Part shown: positions 1 through 13,200 of the stretch, piece after piece | Position numbering within the stretch: position 1 is the stretch's first letter | Layout of the letters: every line of letters starts with the position of its first letter | NCBI GenBank assembly: GCA_004431415.1 | Contig: QPMI01000468.1 | Location: 85,641-149,640 of the forward strand | DNA length: 64,000 nucleotides | From: Cyanophora paradoxa | Lineage: Eukaryota > Glaucocystophyceae > Cyanophorales > Cyanophoraceae | Reading direction: 5' to 3' | Position numbers and translations under genes: made by a program | The notes under the pieces: model-generated | What the model was told of the DNA's origin: nothing | What the model saw: only the letters and a program-made list of their open reading frames with translations | Databases searched by the model: none

Positions 1-149
1 TTGCATTAGCACACAACAACAACTACTAGGAGTTTCACATCGCCCAATTTATCAAGCTACCCAAGCTTGCCCTAAGCAACCCCTGTTAGCCTAATTATAT
101 AAGCTACCCAAGCTTTTGCCTAAGCTGGGCCCGGGCGCGCACTGCGCAG

Positions 150-910
150 GCGGCGCGGCACTTCACGCCGGTGAAGCGGATGCTCCGGACGATGGAGCTG
201 CACGCCTTCGCGCTGCGGGCGCTCGACCGCAAGAACCGCGGGCCCATGCGCGCCAACTGCCTCTACGAGCTCGGCTGCGCCTACCTCCTCGTCGGTGCTT
301 CCTCAAGCCAGCTTACGATTAGGCGCCTCGCTCACCCGTGACTGCAGGGAACAACGGGCGTGCGAAGAAGGCGCTGGAGGAGGCGCGGGCGTGCTACGCG
401 CGGAGCGTGCCGCTGCACTTCCCGCCGGAGAGCCCCCGCATGCAGTCCATCGCCCGCGCCATCGAGGAGGCGGAGGCGCGCGCCGCGGGGCGGCCCCCGC
501 GCGACTTCTTCGGCTTCGCCTCCCGCCGCGCCCCGCCGGGCGCCTTCGAATTCGCCCCCTCGAGCTCCGGCGAGGCCCCGCCCGCCTCCTCCTCCGCCGG
601 CGGCGGATACCGGTCGCCCTTCTCCGATGGCTCCCCGGTCCCTTCCACCCCTCCCGAGACGCCCCCCATGGGCCTCGGTAAGACGACCCCCTCGCCCCTT
701 TTCGCGCGCTCTCAGCGGCTGATCGCGCATCAGCTGCAGGGGCGCGCGCCTAGATCGCGAGGCGTTCATTTCCGTGGGGCGCCCGGTCATTCTGTCGAAG
801 GTGTTTATCTGCGAATTCGAAGATCTAGCCTTCCAGAGTGCGTCAACGCCGCCCGTGCTGTAGAATATTTCCTGAAGGCTCCACGCCTCGCCTTCAATAA
901 TTTCAAGTAG
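150..910 (+). CDS. C-terminal part of a TPR-like helical repeat protein (5' end not identified)
   Basis: Two exons can be joined. The first starts after an acceptor ...CTGCGCAG at 149 and runs to 294; an intron (GTGCTT...CTGCAG, 295-347) separates it from an exon at 348. The joined frame reads ...NCLYELGCAYLLV-GNNGRAKKALEEARACYARSV..., the helix-turn-helix spacing and small-residue pattern of tetratricopeptide repeats, like the last repeats of TTC39/Iml2-type proteins. After about residue 100 it becomes Ser/Pro/Ala-rich, and the frame closes with TAG at 908-910. A possible further donor (GTAAGA) lies near 676, so the true 3' end may differ. No start codon was found in this frame in the first 149 bases, so the gene probably begins upstream. 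Scaffold role inferred only from the repeat type; specific family unproven. Confidence 0.45.
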
Positions 911-2360
911 CTTTCCATGCTTGAGCGCGGACGCTTTAGTAGCGGCCCCCGTGAGCCCGAGTCGATGCCCTTCAGCTTGCAATCTATCATAGTATCATGC
1001 GATCAGCTTGCGATTGCCAGTTAGTTTATAATTCCCTGTCCCCCGAGTTTTAGCCGTAGTTCAACGGTTATAGCTTATATAATTGAATGCTTGTGCGGGG
1101 CTTGCAAAGACGCGCCAGCGCGATCGTAGTCCTCTTACTCGAGCTCGGCTAGCGTTATCGATATCTTTAGTATACGTACTTTTACTAAGTTACGTACACG
1201 TTCGAATTCTGAGCTTCAGATATTGATAGCCTACACTATCGGTCATGATGCCATGAAGCATCTGCATATGTACATGTACCGTGCCGCAGCGCGCGGCGCT
1301 CAATTTTGAAAGACTCCAGATATATGAGAAAACACTGCACTTAAGCTCGCAATCAAAACACGGGGAGCCTCGGAGGTCGACGTCATATGCGCGCATGCAT
1401 GACACCACTGCGCGCACACCTCGGAAGCCGCCGAAAGCGCTAGCATGCGCAGGGCGCCATGATGGCCAGGGCTAGCGCTAGGGCGAGATCTAGAAGATAG
1501 CAATGTAGAGGAGGAGAGCGCGGCTGCTCCTGCGCATGCCGCCAAGCCGGCGCCGCGCGGCGCCGGCCAACGACCGGAGGCCCCGGCGGGAACGGATGCA
1601 TATACATGAATTCAAAGATCTAGATCAATATCTAGACGTCGACGCGGGCCCGGGAGGCCTTCGCGAGGGTGCGAGGGGGCCTCCGGGCCTAGGCCTGTAT
1701 CTGGCGCAGCCTCTAGATCTCGCCATGTGCACTCGCACCTGCGCGCGATCGGCAGAGTGAGCGGCCGCAGCGGGCTGCGGGCCGGGCCTGCGGCACGGCG
1801 GCTTGAGCCAGTGAGCTCGGATAACGAGATTTCGCTCCCCGTCAGCCGACGAGATGGGGAGCGTGATGTGGCAGCCCAGCCATCAAAGAGCGACGCTGCG
1901 CATTCTGCGACGGGCCGGGGTTGCAATTGCGATCGCCCTCCGGCGCGGCTGCGGAGCGAAGTGAGCGGCAGACTGTGGCATTGGAGGCTTCGAGATACCG
2001 CTCCGCGTCAGCCGAGGAGGCAGGGAGCGTGAGGTCGCAGAGCGTGAGGTATGCAGACAGGACGAGGCTGCGGCGCGAGGAGCGCAGCGGTGCTGCGCGG
2101 GCGCGGGCTGAGGCAGCGGCCAGTCAACCTGGTACGCTGTTTGGCGGTGACCCAGCGTGCAGCGAGCAGTGACCGATTCGAGTCTCATACCCCACGAGTC
2201 GTTCTGTACCCAGACACCGCACTTTTCGAAGGCCCTCTCCTCTTCTAGCTCTGTCCGGAATAGGATCGGTGCAGTAAGAGACAAGGAGTTGGAGTCGATA
2301 GCTCAATCGCTTGCGCCGGCTGGGCCGCTCGGTGGTTGAAGTCCGGAGCTCCCGCCAGCG
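911..2360. other. Intergenic region with no convincing gene
   Basis: Lower-GC spacer between the TPR-like gene and the CPLANE1-like gene. Frames here are short, show no recognisable domain and lack the usual spliced-exon pattern. At 1830-1875 and 1995-2040 there is an imperfect direct repeat (CGCTCC-cCGTCAGCCGA followed by GGGAGCGTGA) spaced about 170 bases apart. The promoter of the downstream gene should lie toward the right end. Confidence 0.5.
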
Positions 2361-3584
2361 ATGCTGCTCGACTGCGTTCAAAGCCAGTCGATCCAGTTCA
2401 AGAATCGGAAGCCATGGGGCCGTCTGGTGTCCTCGCAGGCACGCGCTCGCCCCCCCTGGCGGCAATACCCGCCATTGCCGAGCGCCGCATGCGTGCGCTC
2501 CTCGCTAATGGCTAGCTCGAGCAGGCGACGTCTTCCGCAGCTGATGGCCCCTCGTTCCTGCTCGTGGATCCCGACCGCGTCAGTGAGCTGGTCCCAGCTA
2601 GGACAGGGCAGGCGCAGACCTACAAGACGGTGAAGAGCCTGCCGAAGTACAGGCACAAGTTCACCAGTACATGCGCTTCTGCTGATGGTGCGTGCGGCCC
2701 CGCCGGGCCTCGGTGCAGCTGCAGGTGTGCGCCCGACCGCTTCCGCAGCCTCGTTCTTCGCGGGCGCGCTGGAGACGGGCGAGCTCCTGCTTTGGAATAG
2801 GAGGCAGGACAACGTCCGCGTCGTTCCGACGCCGTACGACGCTGGGTCGCAAGCCGAGGGCGGGCTCTCCGCGGAGCCGTCGGCCGGCCAGACCTTCTTC
2901 AGGCGCCCGTCCCCCTTCGCCAAGCGCCTGGCCGCCAACCTCGGTGCGCTTGATTGCGCGCGCGGCGGTATCGGACGAGATTTTAGGTGAAAGGGCAGTG
3001 GAGAGCACTAGGCGTGCCCGCGGAAGCAGGCGGTGTCCCCTCTAGCCGTCCCACTGCCCTTTCACCTAAAATCTCGTACGCTGACGCACGCGGCGACGCA
3101 GGAGCGCACCGCGTCGTGATCTCCGACGATGGGAAGGACGTGCTGCTGCTGGGCGCGGACAACCGCGTGTGGCTCTGGACCAAATCGCTCCTGGCCGGGG
3201 CTGGATCCGCGTCTGCTGCCGTCCCAGCAGCGGACAGCAGCGGGGCGCAGTGGGTCCAGATACCCGCCGACGAGCTCTGCCTGGGGGGTACGCAGTACGA
3301 GGGCTCCCAGGCCTCGGACGTACCCTCCTTCAGCGCGTGCTTCTTCCGGAACGGGGTACGCGAATCCCGGCCCCCTCCCGTCCTCTGCTCCGGCTCACTG
3401 TCGCCGGGCAGACTCTCGGGAGGTGCCTCGTCGCGTCGGCGGTGAGCATCTCGGAGGCGCGGCAGCAGCAGCCGGCGTACCCGGGGTCCAGCAGCGGCGG
3501 AGGGGTCGTATCCGGCCTCCTGGTCACCGTCCGCATGCTGGAGGTCACGTGCCGGACGCCGCAGGCGCAGGCGCAGACGCAGGC

Positions 3585-3617
<33 letters not shown>

Positions 3618-6600
3618 CGTGCGGACTCTGACGCGGCGGACGTATCTCCCGGGCTCTCTGGACGCCCCTTCCAGCCGGGCTCTGCCCGGGGGCCGCCTGC
3701 CGAGGCAGCCGAGCATCACGGGCATCGACGGCGACATGAGCGCCGCGCCGGACGCTGCGGTGCGTGCAGCTCTGAAGGCTGCAGATGAGGCACGATCAAG
3801 ATCCTGACGCCCCCGCCCCGGCCCCCTCCCACGCAGGCCGTCGTCAGCCAGTGGGACTGCGACGGGTCGACCCTGGCGGTGGTCGTCAACTCCAGCCCCA
3901 TGATCCCCCTCGTCTTTGTATCCCCCTTCCACGACTCGACCGTCGCCGTGCCCCTGTACCCCGTGCGGCCTGCTCCGCGTTGCTCTCTTTGTTCCTCTCT
4001 GATGCACCGCGGGCAGACTTTCGCCGGCTCTTCTCCCAACACCACTGGCGTCGACCGCTCGCTCTGGGTCTCCGACCTCTGCTGGTGCGTTCGGGAAATG
4101 AGGGGATGGGGGGTACCAGAACGCCCGGCCGCTGACGCGTACTTGCCAGGACCGCATCCGGCCTGTTCGTGACCGTCATCAATCACCGGGGTACGCGTGT
4201 TTCGAGCCCCTCCGGCAACAGGGCGCTGACGGTGCCTCTCGGCGCAGGATACGTCTCGGTCGTCAGCCGCGTCGGCACCGTCGCGCGCGTTCTGCTGAAC
4301 CCCTCCGAGGAGCCGGGCCCCTCGCCCGTCGTACCCCTGCAGAGCATCACCCGGGGCGTCTCGCGGAACACGTCGGCGAAGGTCTTCTCCATCTCCGCGC
4401 ACCCCAGCGAGCCGGTCGTGTATATGTGCGACGGGTACACTTGCACTCCGATCGAGCTCCCCGCCATCTCGTACTCGCTCGCGATCTCCTCGGTCCGCGA
4501 GAAGACCACCGTGACCGGTGCGCCGCGCCGTACCCCGCGTCGCGGACCGCGAAAGCCTGTTCTGTTCGGCTCGTAAATAACGCGCGCGCGCGCGCCAGAT
4601 ATGATGTGGATGCTGGGGCTGGGGTTCTTCATGGGAGTGGCGCACCCCGCCCCCTGGCGCGACGCCGACCTTCCTGCCGCCCTCCGCGCCAACGTGGACG
4701 GCCTCTGCGCCGCCCTGCAGGGCGTCTCCGCCCAGTCGGACAAGAGGTGCTGCCCGCCCGCCCCCCCGGCAGCTCAGCCGTCCCTACTAACGAGCCCCCA
4801 GGCAATCGCTGGGCATGGAGCCGGCGGCGCAGATGGAGGAGGAGCGCCGCGTCGGCGTGATCGTGGCGGTCTGCCTCAAAGCGCTCGAGCAGGCCGGCTG
4901 GCACCACCCGCACCAGCTCCTCCTCTACCCCCTCCTCTCCCTCCCGCGCGCCGCGATCCAGTGCCTGGTCCAGATGGGGCGCCACCGGGCCGCCGTGTAC
5001 GTCCTCTCGGCGCTGGAGAGCGCACTGAAGGAGCGGCTGCCGGCGCCCACCCTCGCGCCGGCCTACTCCCTCGAGTGCCTGCCAGCGGCGCTCGACGGGG
5101 GGCGGGGGGGCATGGAGGGCCTGCAGCCGCAGTACCCCCTCATCGCCGGCTGCCTGAAGCTCTTCGCCTGGTGGCGCGGCATCTGCGCCAAGTCCGAGGC
5201 CGACGCCGGTGCGAGCTTCACACATATATTTCCGCCGCGATTCCCGAGGGTCACCCCCGCGCAGCGGCGCCGGCGCAGCGGTCCTCGAGCAGCAGCGCGA
5301 TCGGGGGCGCGGTGCTGGCGTCCCAGGCGGCGGCGCTCGCCTCGGAGCTTGGCGCCCTCGTCGAGGCGCAGAACCCGCGGCTCGTCCCCGCGTCCCCTGC
5401 GAACGAAGGCAACGGGGGAGGAGGGGACCTGGGCGCGCTCCGGGCGGGCCACGTGGCGTTCATCTCGGGGCAGCGCCAGCGGGCGATCGGGCTCTTCCAG
5501 GCGGCGGGGCCCAGGGGGGCCTGCCCCCTCGTCTCCGCGTACCTGGCAACGTACCGCATGGCGGAGGCCCTTGCGTGGGCCGAGGAGCGCCTCGAAGCCG
5601 GTACCCCCCCACCCCCGTTGTTGTTTGATTTGATCTGACGCTCCCCTCGCGCCGCGCCGCGTCGTCAGACCCGGACCTCGCGAACCTGCAGCTGGGCGCG
5701 GGCGAGGGCGGGCCCTCGAAGTCCGGGCTGCAGCCGAGCCAGGTGCCCCGCCCCAAACAGTCCGAACAGATCCAATTATGCGTTCGCTCACTTTTTTTCC
5801 AGCTTTGCGTCCGAGCCGCCATCACGCTCCTCGGCACCACGATGGCCCAGGTGCCCGAATCGGATCAAATCTTTTCGGCGCAGCGCTTCTTCTTACTCTT
5901 TCGCCCCTGCAGTACTTCCGCTCCCCGACCGAGCCCATCGCGATCCCGGCGCCCTGGTCCGAGCGCCTCGCCTCAAACCTCATCGACGCGCCCTCGCACG
6001 GGCGGCCCTCCTCCGTGCGCCTGGACCCGGCGGAAGTGGAGCGGTCCGTGTCCGGCCTCGCCCACTGGAACGTCTATTCCTGCGCCCGCTTCCTGCTCCT
6101 CGAGTCCCGCGTCGACGAGGCGCTCGCCGTATGCCTGGCGGTGAGCGAGCGAGCAAGCGAGCGAGCGCCGCGCGGCCTAACGTCTGAGCGCAGACGAACA
6201 CGCCCGTCCTGACCGGCATCGGTGGGCGCCCCTCACAGCCTTTGCCGCTCGGCCTTCGCGCGCCTGACCCCCGCCCGCCCGCTTAGTTCGCGTGGCGGTG
6301 GACGCGGACGCGCGGCTCGGGAGCCCGCCCCACGCCTTTGCGAACCCCGCCGCCGCCTTCTCCGCGCGCCTCAGGGAGGAGCTCGAGGCGTGCGTCGCCG
6401 GCCGCGGCTTCGGGCGCGCCGTCGCCCTCCTCCAGACCCTCGACTCGTACGACGCCTCCAGCTCCTCCTCCAAAACGCTCCTGTCCACGCTGGGCGCCTC
6501 GCTGGGCCTTGGGGGCCCCCGGGATGCGTCCGGCGCCCCCTCGCTGGCGGCCTCCTGGGCCTCGCTTCCCCCCCCTTCGGGCCCCAGCACCGCCAGGGGG

Positions 6601-9600
6601 CCGGCCCCCTTGCCCTTCCCCCTCTCCGAGGCGCCGGCCGGCCTCGGCGCCGCGTTCCGCGCCGTGGCGCTGGAAGCGATCCTGCACGAGCTGAACGGCG
6701 CCCTGTGCGGCATCTCGCCCTCTGTCCCGCCCAGCTTCCACCTCCCCGCCCGCCCCGCCATCCTCCACGTCCCCCCCGAGGGCCTCGTGCCCCCCGCGCC
6801 CCCGGCCCAGCTCCCCCCGCTGGACCCGCATCAGAAGCCGCGCCCCGACGCACCGGAGACCCCCGACGAGGCCGAGATCCGGCGGGAGGCGCGCCCTACG
6901 CTCCAAAAATAGCTTGCTAGACGGCCGTCCCTCACTTCTTCCCTCAGGTGGGCGCCCTGATCCGGGCGGCCTTCGCGATGCTGGTTCCGTGCCTCGCGGA
7001 GCTGGTGGAGCGCGGGCGGGCGTCGATCGCGGCGCGGGGGACGCCCCCGCCGGCGGGCGGGCCGGCGGGGCACCTCTGGGCCCACTTCCGCACCCTCGTT
7101 CGGTACCTGTGGTTCATGAAGGTGCGGGGAGAGCTAAGAGCGTAGCCTTCTAAGGAATGAACACAGTTCATATGGCATGGCTATCGCATATGTGGCTGAC
7201 CCTGACTGACTGACTGACTGACGCTGATTCGCGAAGGTGCGGGACAGCCTGACGGCGACGCTGCGGCGGCGGGCGATCCGGGACGGCGCCCCGGGGCCCA
7301 AGGCGACGCCCGAGGAGGCGGCGGAGGAGGAGGAGGAGGAGGAGGCGGGGGCCGGGTCGGCGGCCGCGTCGACGGCGGGCATCAGGAGGCAGCGGGCGGT
7401 GGCGGCGGCGCGCTGGGGCTGCCGCCTCCTCGCCTTCAGCGACCTGGTCCCGGCCGCGACGCTCCAGGACGTGTCCCTCTCGCTGCTGGCCGAGCTGGCG
7501 CCGGGGCCCGAGGCCGTCGGGCTCCTCGCCGCCCACTTCCCCGACGACGGCGACCTCGTCGCGGGGCTCAAGCCCAAGTACGCCCGAATCGTGGCCCGCC
7601 TCGAGGCGGACCGCGCCGTCGACCTCGAGTGCGCGTCTCTGTCTGTCTGTCTGTCTGTCTGCTGCTTTTCTTCTTAGGCCGTCCGTAGGCCGCTGCGGAG
7701 AGCGCGCGCGAGCATCGGCGTCCGCGAGAGCACCGAGTCGGGTGAGCGTTCGCCCGGGCTGCGCCTCTTCTTCAGCCGTCGTCGCTCACTCGGCGGCGGG
7801 TGCAGTGCGGTTCAGGCGACAGGTGGTGCAGAGGGGCTACTCCGGGGCCTTCGCCCGGCCGGGTGCGCGGTTCAGCGGTCCCTTCGCCATCCTTCCTTCC
7901 TTCTCATCGACTCTGAGCGCTCGCGCCGGGCAGCGGACGTCTCGCGGGAGTACCAGCGCGACGACGTGGCGTGGGCGTTCGAGACCAACGGGGACCCCGT
8001 GCGCCCCCCGCCCGCCCGCCCGCCAGCCCGGGGCTCGCGCGCCGCGCCGGTCGCCAGTGCTGAAAGCCCGGCCGCCTCAGGAGTACGCCCAGTTCTTCGG
8101 TACCGTCGCCCGCTTTGCGTCCGAGGTACTCGTACCCCTCGGCCGGCTCGCGCGCTCAGATCTGAACCGGATCCGATTCGGCTGGCAGGTCCTGCAAGCT
8201 AGCCCCGTCAAGATCGCACCCCCGCCGCCCCAGCAGCAGACCCGCTCGGCGTCCATGGCCGGCTTCGGAAAGCCACCGCCGCACCCGTCGCGCCTGGCGA
8301 CCTCTTCGCCGCTGCTGCGCATCAGCGCGAGCGACGACGAGGGCCGCCCGCTCCCGAGGAACGAGGCGGCGCACCAGCAAAAGGCGGGCGAGGGAGGGCC
8401 CTCGGAGGAGGGGCGGCCGACGCTGCTCGGCAAGATCTTCGACTTCTTCTCGGGCGCCAAGTCCGAAGGGGAGGTGGGCGACGACGACGACGACCGGGCG
8501 GCGGCGACGGCCGCGGCCGGCGCGCTGGCCCGCCCCACCCACGAGCAGCAGCTGCACCTCCAGCAGCACCAGCAGCCGGCGCCGGTCTCGCCCGGGCCGG
8601 GCGCGGGCGCCCACGCGCGGCACGAGTTTATCCTCTCGGACGACGACCACAGGGACCAGCACCACCGCGCGGCCCCCGCCCCAGCTCCCGCCCCCTCCCC
8701 CGCCCCCGCCCCCGCCCCGCCCGCCCGCGAGCGGAGCCCGGCCCGCATATCCCTCGATGCGAGCCCCGGCCGCGCGAGCCCTGCCTCGGGGGAGGAAGGG
8801 GAGTGGCGGCCGCAGCGGGCGCCGCTGAGCGCGCCGCCGACGCTGCCGCGCTTCCTCGCGCGCTCCATGGGCGACTCGCCCTCGCGCCGGGGCTCCATGT
8901 CGGACGCCGAAGTCCAGTCTCGGCGGGGGCCGGCCCCCTGGCCCATGCCCGAGCAGGCGCAGGCGCAGGCGCCCAGCCCGGGGAGGCCGGTGCGTTGCCC
9001 CCTCCGACGCCTACGCCTACGCCTACGCATAAGCCTTCTGTGATGGCAGGGGGCCGCCGCCGCCGCCGGGGGGCCGAGCGGCGAGGCCAGGGCCTCTGCG
9101 TTCCGGGATGGCGGCGGCATAGGCGGGGGCGTCTCGATGCGGGCCATCCAGCCCCCAGAGCCCAGGAGGGCGACCGGTGCGCGCCCCCTCCCACCCCCTT
9201 TCGCTCCCAGCAGCTACCTGAGCGGGGTCCGGCAGTTGCCGGCTCGACGTCGGATTCGGGCGTCCCAGCGCAGGGCGCGCCCGGCGCGTCGGCCGCGGAC
9301 AAGAAGCGCGAGCTGCAGCGCCTGGCCTCTATGCTCCGCGAGAAGAAGTCGCAGCTCGAGCGGCAGCGGGTGCGCGCGCCGGCCTGACCCCTTGAGCTCG
9401 AGCTCTGCGACGCCGCCGCTGGTCACTCACTCACGCTCGCCTCTCCTTCCTTTCTCTCTTTCAAATGCAGTCCGGCCCGGAGCGATCCGTCGCCCCGCCA
9501 GGTGTGTGTGGCCCGAGCGGCCCCGCCGGCCGCCCCCTCCCGCCTCCTAAGCTTTCGAATCATGAGCTTCTGAGCTTTTTGACCGAGCTCGCCCCCGCCT

Positions 9601-10257
9601 CCTCAGCCGCCCGCTACATCGCCAGCGTCCGCAAGGTCCGACGCGGCCGCCCCGGGGCCCTCGTCCCCGCCCTCGCCCTCGCCCTCACCCTTAGCCTCAG
9701 GAAGCGGAGCCGGAGCTCGACGACGCGGTGGGGTCCCTGCGGCTGCTGGGCGAGAGCGGGGGCGGGGGGCCGGGGCCCGGGCAGGAGGCGGCCCAGGAGC
9801 CCAGCAACGAGGCCGTGCGCCAGCTGCTGGGCCTGAGCCCGTCCTCCTCGTCGGCCGCCGGGGCGCAGGCTGCCGGCGGCGGCGGCTTCCAGACCGGTGC
9901 GCGCCATCTGAGCCTTCTGATCCGCCTGAGCCGTCTGAGCCGCCTGATCTGAGCCCGGGCTTGCGCCCGCAGACTCGGGCTCCGAGGGCTCGGCGAGGTT
10001 CTCGCGGCGCAGCCTCGAGGACCGCATACATTCCCTGAGGCGCGCGATCCAAGACACGCACCTGGACTCGCAGGCGGCGCTGTACCCAAACGGTGCCGCG
10101 CTTTTGCCCTCACGCGAGCCTTGGGCGATGCCGGCGGCGGCTGCATGCTGATTGTGGTCGGCCTCTTCGCAGTGAGGGCCCCCTCAGCTTGACACCGTCT
10201 CAAGCTGAGGGGGACGACAACAGCGCGTCGGAAGGTGCGCCTCGCGCCTCGCGCCTC

Positions 10258-10294
<37 letters not shown>

Positions 10295-13200
10295 AGGGGG
10301 GGGGGGGGGGGGGGGGAATGAGCTCCGTCGTCGTTGACTCTGGTACCTTGCTCAGGTGACCCGCCGACGCCGAGGCTGCTGAGACCGAGGGCGGTCCTGG
10401 CCGAGCGGGCGGAGGGGCACCATCCGCAGCCTCCCGTCATGGGCGCCCCGGGGCTCCAGATCCGAGGCCCGCGGGACGCGCCCGTGACGCTCCTGCGGCC
10501 GGCGAGGGACGCGCCCGAGGCGCGGCCGGCGGCGCTGGCGCCGGTCCAGGTCCCGCAGCTCCAGGCGCAGCTGCAGTGGGACCCGGCGGTCGACCGGCCT
10601 GCACTGCTCCGGTCCGACGCTCCGCTCGGCGGCGCCGGCGGCGCCGGCGGTGGGAGGCCGGCGCAGGTGCCGGCCGCCGAGCTCGTGCGGGCGATGCAGC
10701 AGGCCGCCGCCGCGGCGCCGCCGAGCATGCTGCGGCCCTCGGCGGCGAACCTGCCGCCCGCCCCTTTCTCCGACTTCGCACTGGACCCGAGGCGCCTCGC
10801 TGACGCCTCCGAAGAGGAGGAGGTCGAGGCGGGGGTCGTCCCTCCCTCCGCTGCCGCCCAGCACGCGGCAGCGGCGGCGGCGGCGGAGGCGGGGGCCAAG
10901 CCCGCGCGGGCGGCCCCAGCGCCGCCGCAAGCGCGCCTCCAGGAGCGCGCTGACGGCGCTGGCGAGGAGCCACCTGCTGCTGCCCGCCGCCTCCGAGGCC
11001 ACGCCGGCCCCACGCCCAAGCAGCAGCCGCGGGAGAGGCCGGCCGGCGAGCCGCGCCCGACGGACGAGCCGCCGCCGCGGCTGCAGACCCCCAGCGTCTC
11101 ACCGCTGCCTTCGAGGCGGAGGCGCCCCGGCGCCGGCGCCGGTGGGCGAGGCCCCGCGCCCGCCGGCGTCCCCGGCGGCCCGCGGCGCGCCCGAGCAAGA
11201 GGAGGACGAGCGGGCCGCCGAGGATCGCCACAGTCATCGGCAGCAGCAGCAGCAGCAAGAAGAAAGTGAAGAAGAAGAGGGGGAGGGGCGTTTCCGAGGG
11301 GCGCACGCGCCGGGGGGCGTGGACCTCGCGGGGCACCTCTCGGACCTGAAGGGCCTCCAGCGGGAGCAGATCCGCCTCCTCCAGCTCCAGCTCGAGCTCG
11401 CCGCGGGGCGCGCGGCGGCCCCGGCCCCGGCGTCGGCGTCGGCGCCGGCCGCTCCGCCGGCCCCGCGCGAGCCGGCGCCTCGGGAGGAGGCGGGGGGCAA
11501 GAAGCAGCGGCAGCACCCGGCCCCCATCGCCGCCGTCCTCGGTGCGTGCGGCCGCCCCGCTCCTCCGCTCACCGCCGCGCCGCTCCTCCCTTTCCCCCGC
11601 CCGCGGCTGTCGCCCGCTGAAGGCGCTGGCTCTTGATAGCCTGCTCGACCGCCACACCTAAGCCGCCTTAGGCTATCTCTCCTCCCTCCCCTCCGCCTCC
11701 GCCTCCGCCTCCCCGGCCGTCGCCCTCTGAGAGCAGGCATTCGGTTCGGCCGCAGACGCGGCCCGCGAGCGCTGGAAGCGGATCGCGAGGGACGGCGAGC
11801 GGGGGCCCCCGGAGGAGGAGCCGGAGCCGGAGGGTCCGGCGAGCGATGCGCGGGAGTGCGAGCCGCCGCTTCTCCTCCTCCCGCTGGAGGAGCTGGTCCA
11901 GCAGCAGCACCAGCCCCAGCCCGCGGCGGAACCGCCGCCGCCCCCGCCTCCGCCGCCTCCGGGCGCCGGCGCCGCATTCCTCCAGCTGCGCGACCTGCAC
12001 CTCGCCGGCGGTGCGGAGGGGGAAGAGGTCGGCGCCGTGGCCTCCGCGCCCCTCGACGCCGCCGCGGCGCTGGCGGTGCCCCCGGCGCTGGCCGCCATGC
12101 CCCTACAGCACTTCCCCGTGCGCTCGTTCGCCCCTTCCTTGTTTGAGCGGCCGCCCGCTGATCACCGAAGATCAGGAAGCAAGAACGCAAGGGGGCGACG
12201 GCCGGTTCTCCTTGGAGGAGGGGGCCGCGTTCCCCCCGCCGGAGCAGCTGCTGCCGCTCCGGCAGCAGGCGGCCTACCTCGACGTCGAGCAGCGGTGCGC
12301 CCCGGGCTTTCCCCCCGCCTTGAGCTTAATCTTTTCTTGAGCTCTCAAGCTTTTCATGAGCCTTGACGATTTTCGTGAGCTTTCAAGCATTTCTTAGGCT
12401 TTGAGCTTTTCTTAAGCTTTCATGCTTAAGCTCGAGCCATCCGCCTCGAGTTGTAGCTTACGGCGGGTGCGCTCGCCGGGGCGCGGGCGCAGGTTCGAGA
12501 CGTGGCGGGTGCACCAGCGGCTGCAGCGGCAGCAGGACGACAAGCAGTCGGTCGTCAGGGCGCTCGCCGGTGCGCCCGCCGCCCCGTTTCGCGCACATCT
12601 GGCGGCCTGCAGCAGTATTCTGCGATCTGCGAGTTATGCACCCTGCGTCTCCTTCTCTTCTTAGGCCTTTTTCTTATCAAACCCCTCGCCTCTGCGCCCC
12701 CTCCTTCTCTTCTGAGCCGCCCCCCCCCCCCCCCCCCCCCCCCCCTCCCTCAGACATGGACGCGCGGCTGCGGGAGATCGAGCGCATGTCCGACGCCGTC
12801 GACGGCTCCCTCGCCGAGATGCGCTCCCGCCCGACGGGCCCAGCATTCCTCCTGGAGCCGGCCGGGGCCAAGAAGAAGGGCGAGGGGGCAGAGCTGGCCC
12901 CGGTTCGCTGATCCCTTTCTTCTCCCTTACTTTCCTCCATGTGACAGGGGCACAGGCGGCCGCGGCGGAGGCGTGCGATGAGAAGGTGCGGGCCGCGCGG
13001 GAGCTGCTCCAGCAGGTCGAGCAGGAGGTCGAGGCGAAGCAGCAGCAGCAGAGGAGGCGGCCGAGGGCGCGCGCGGGGGCCCTGAGGGCCAGCCGCGACT
13101 CGGCCCCGCGAGCCTCGGCAGAGGGGCAGGGCCAGGGGCGGCAGCAGAGGGGGCGGTCGCCCGCCGAAAAAGACCCGGAGGCCCGCGCGCGCAGCAGCGG

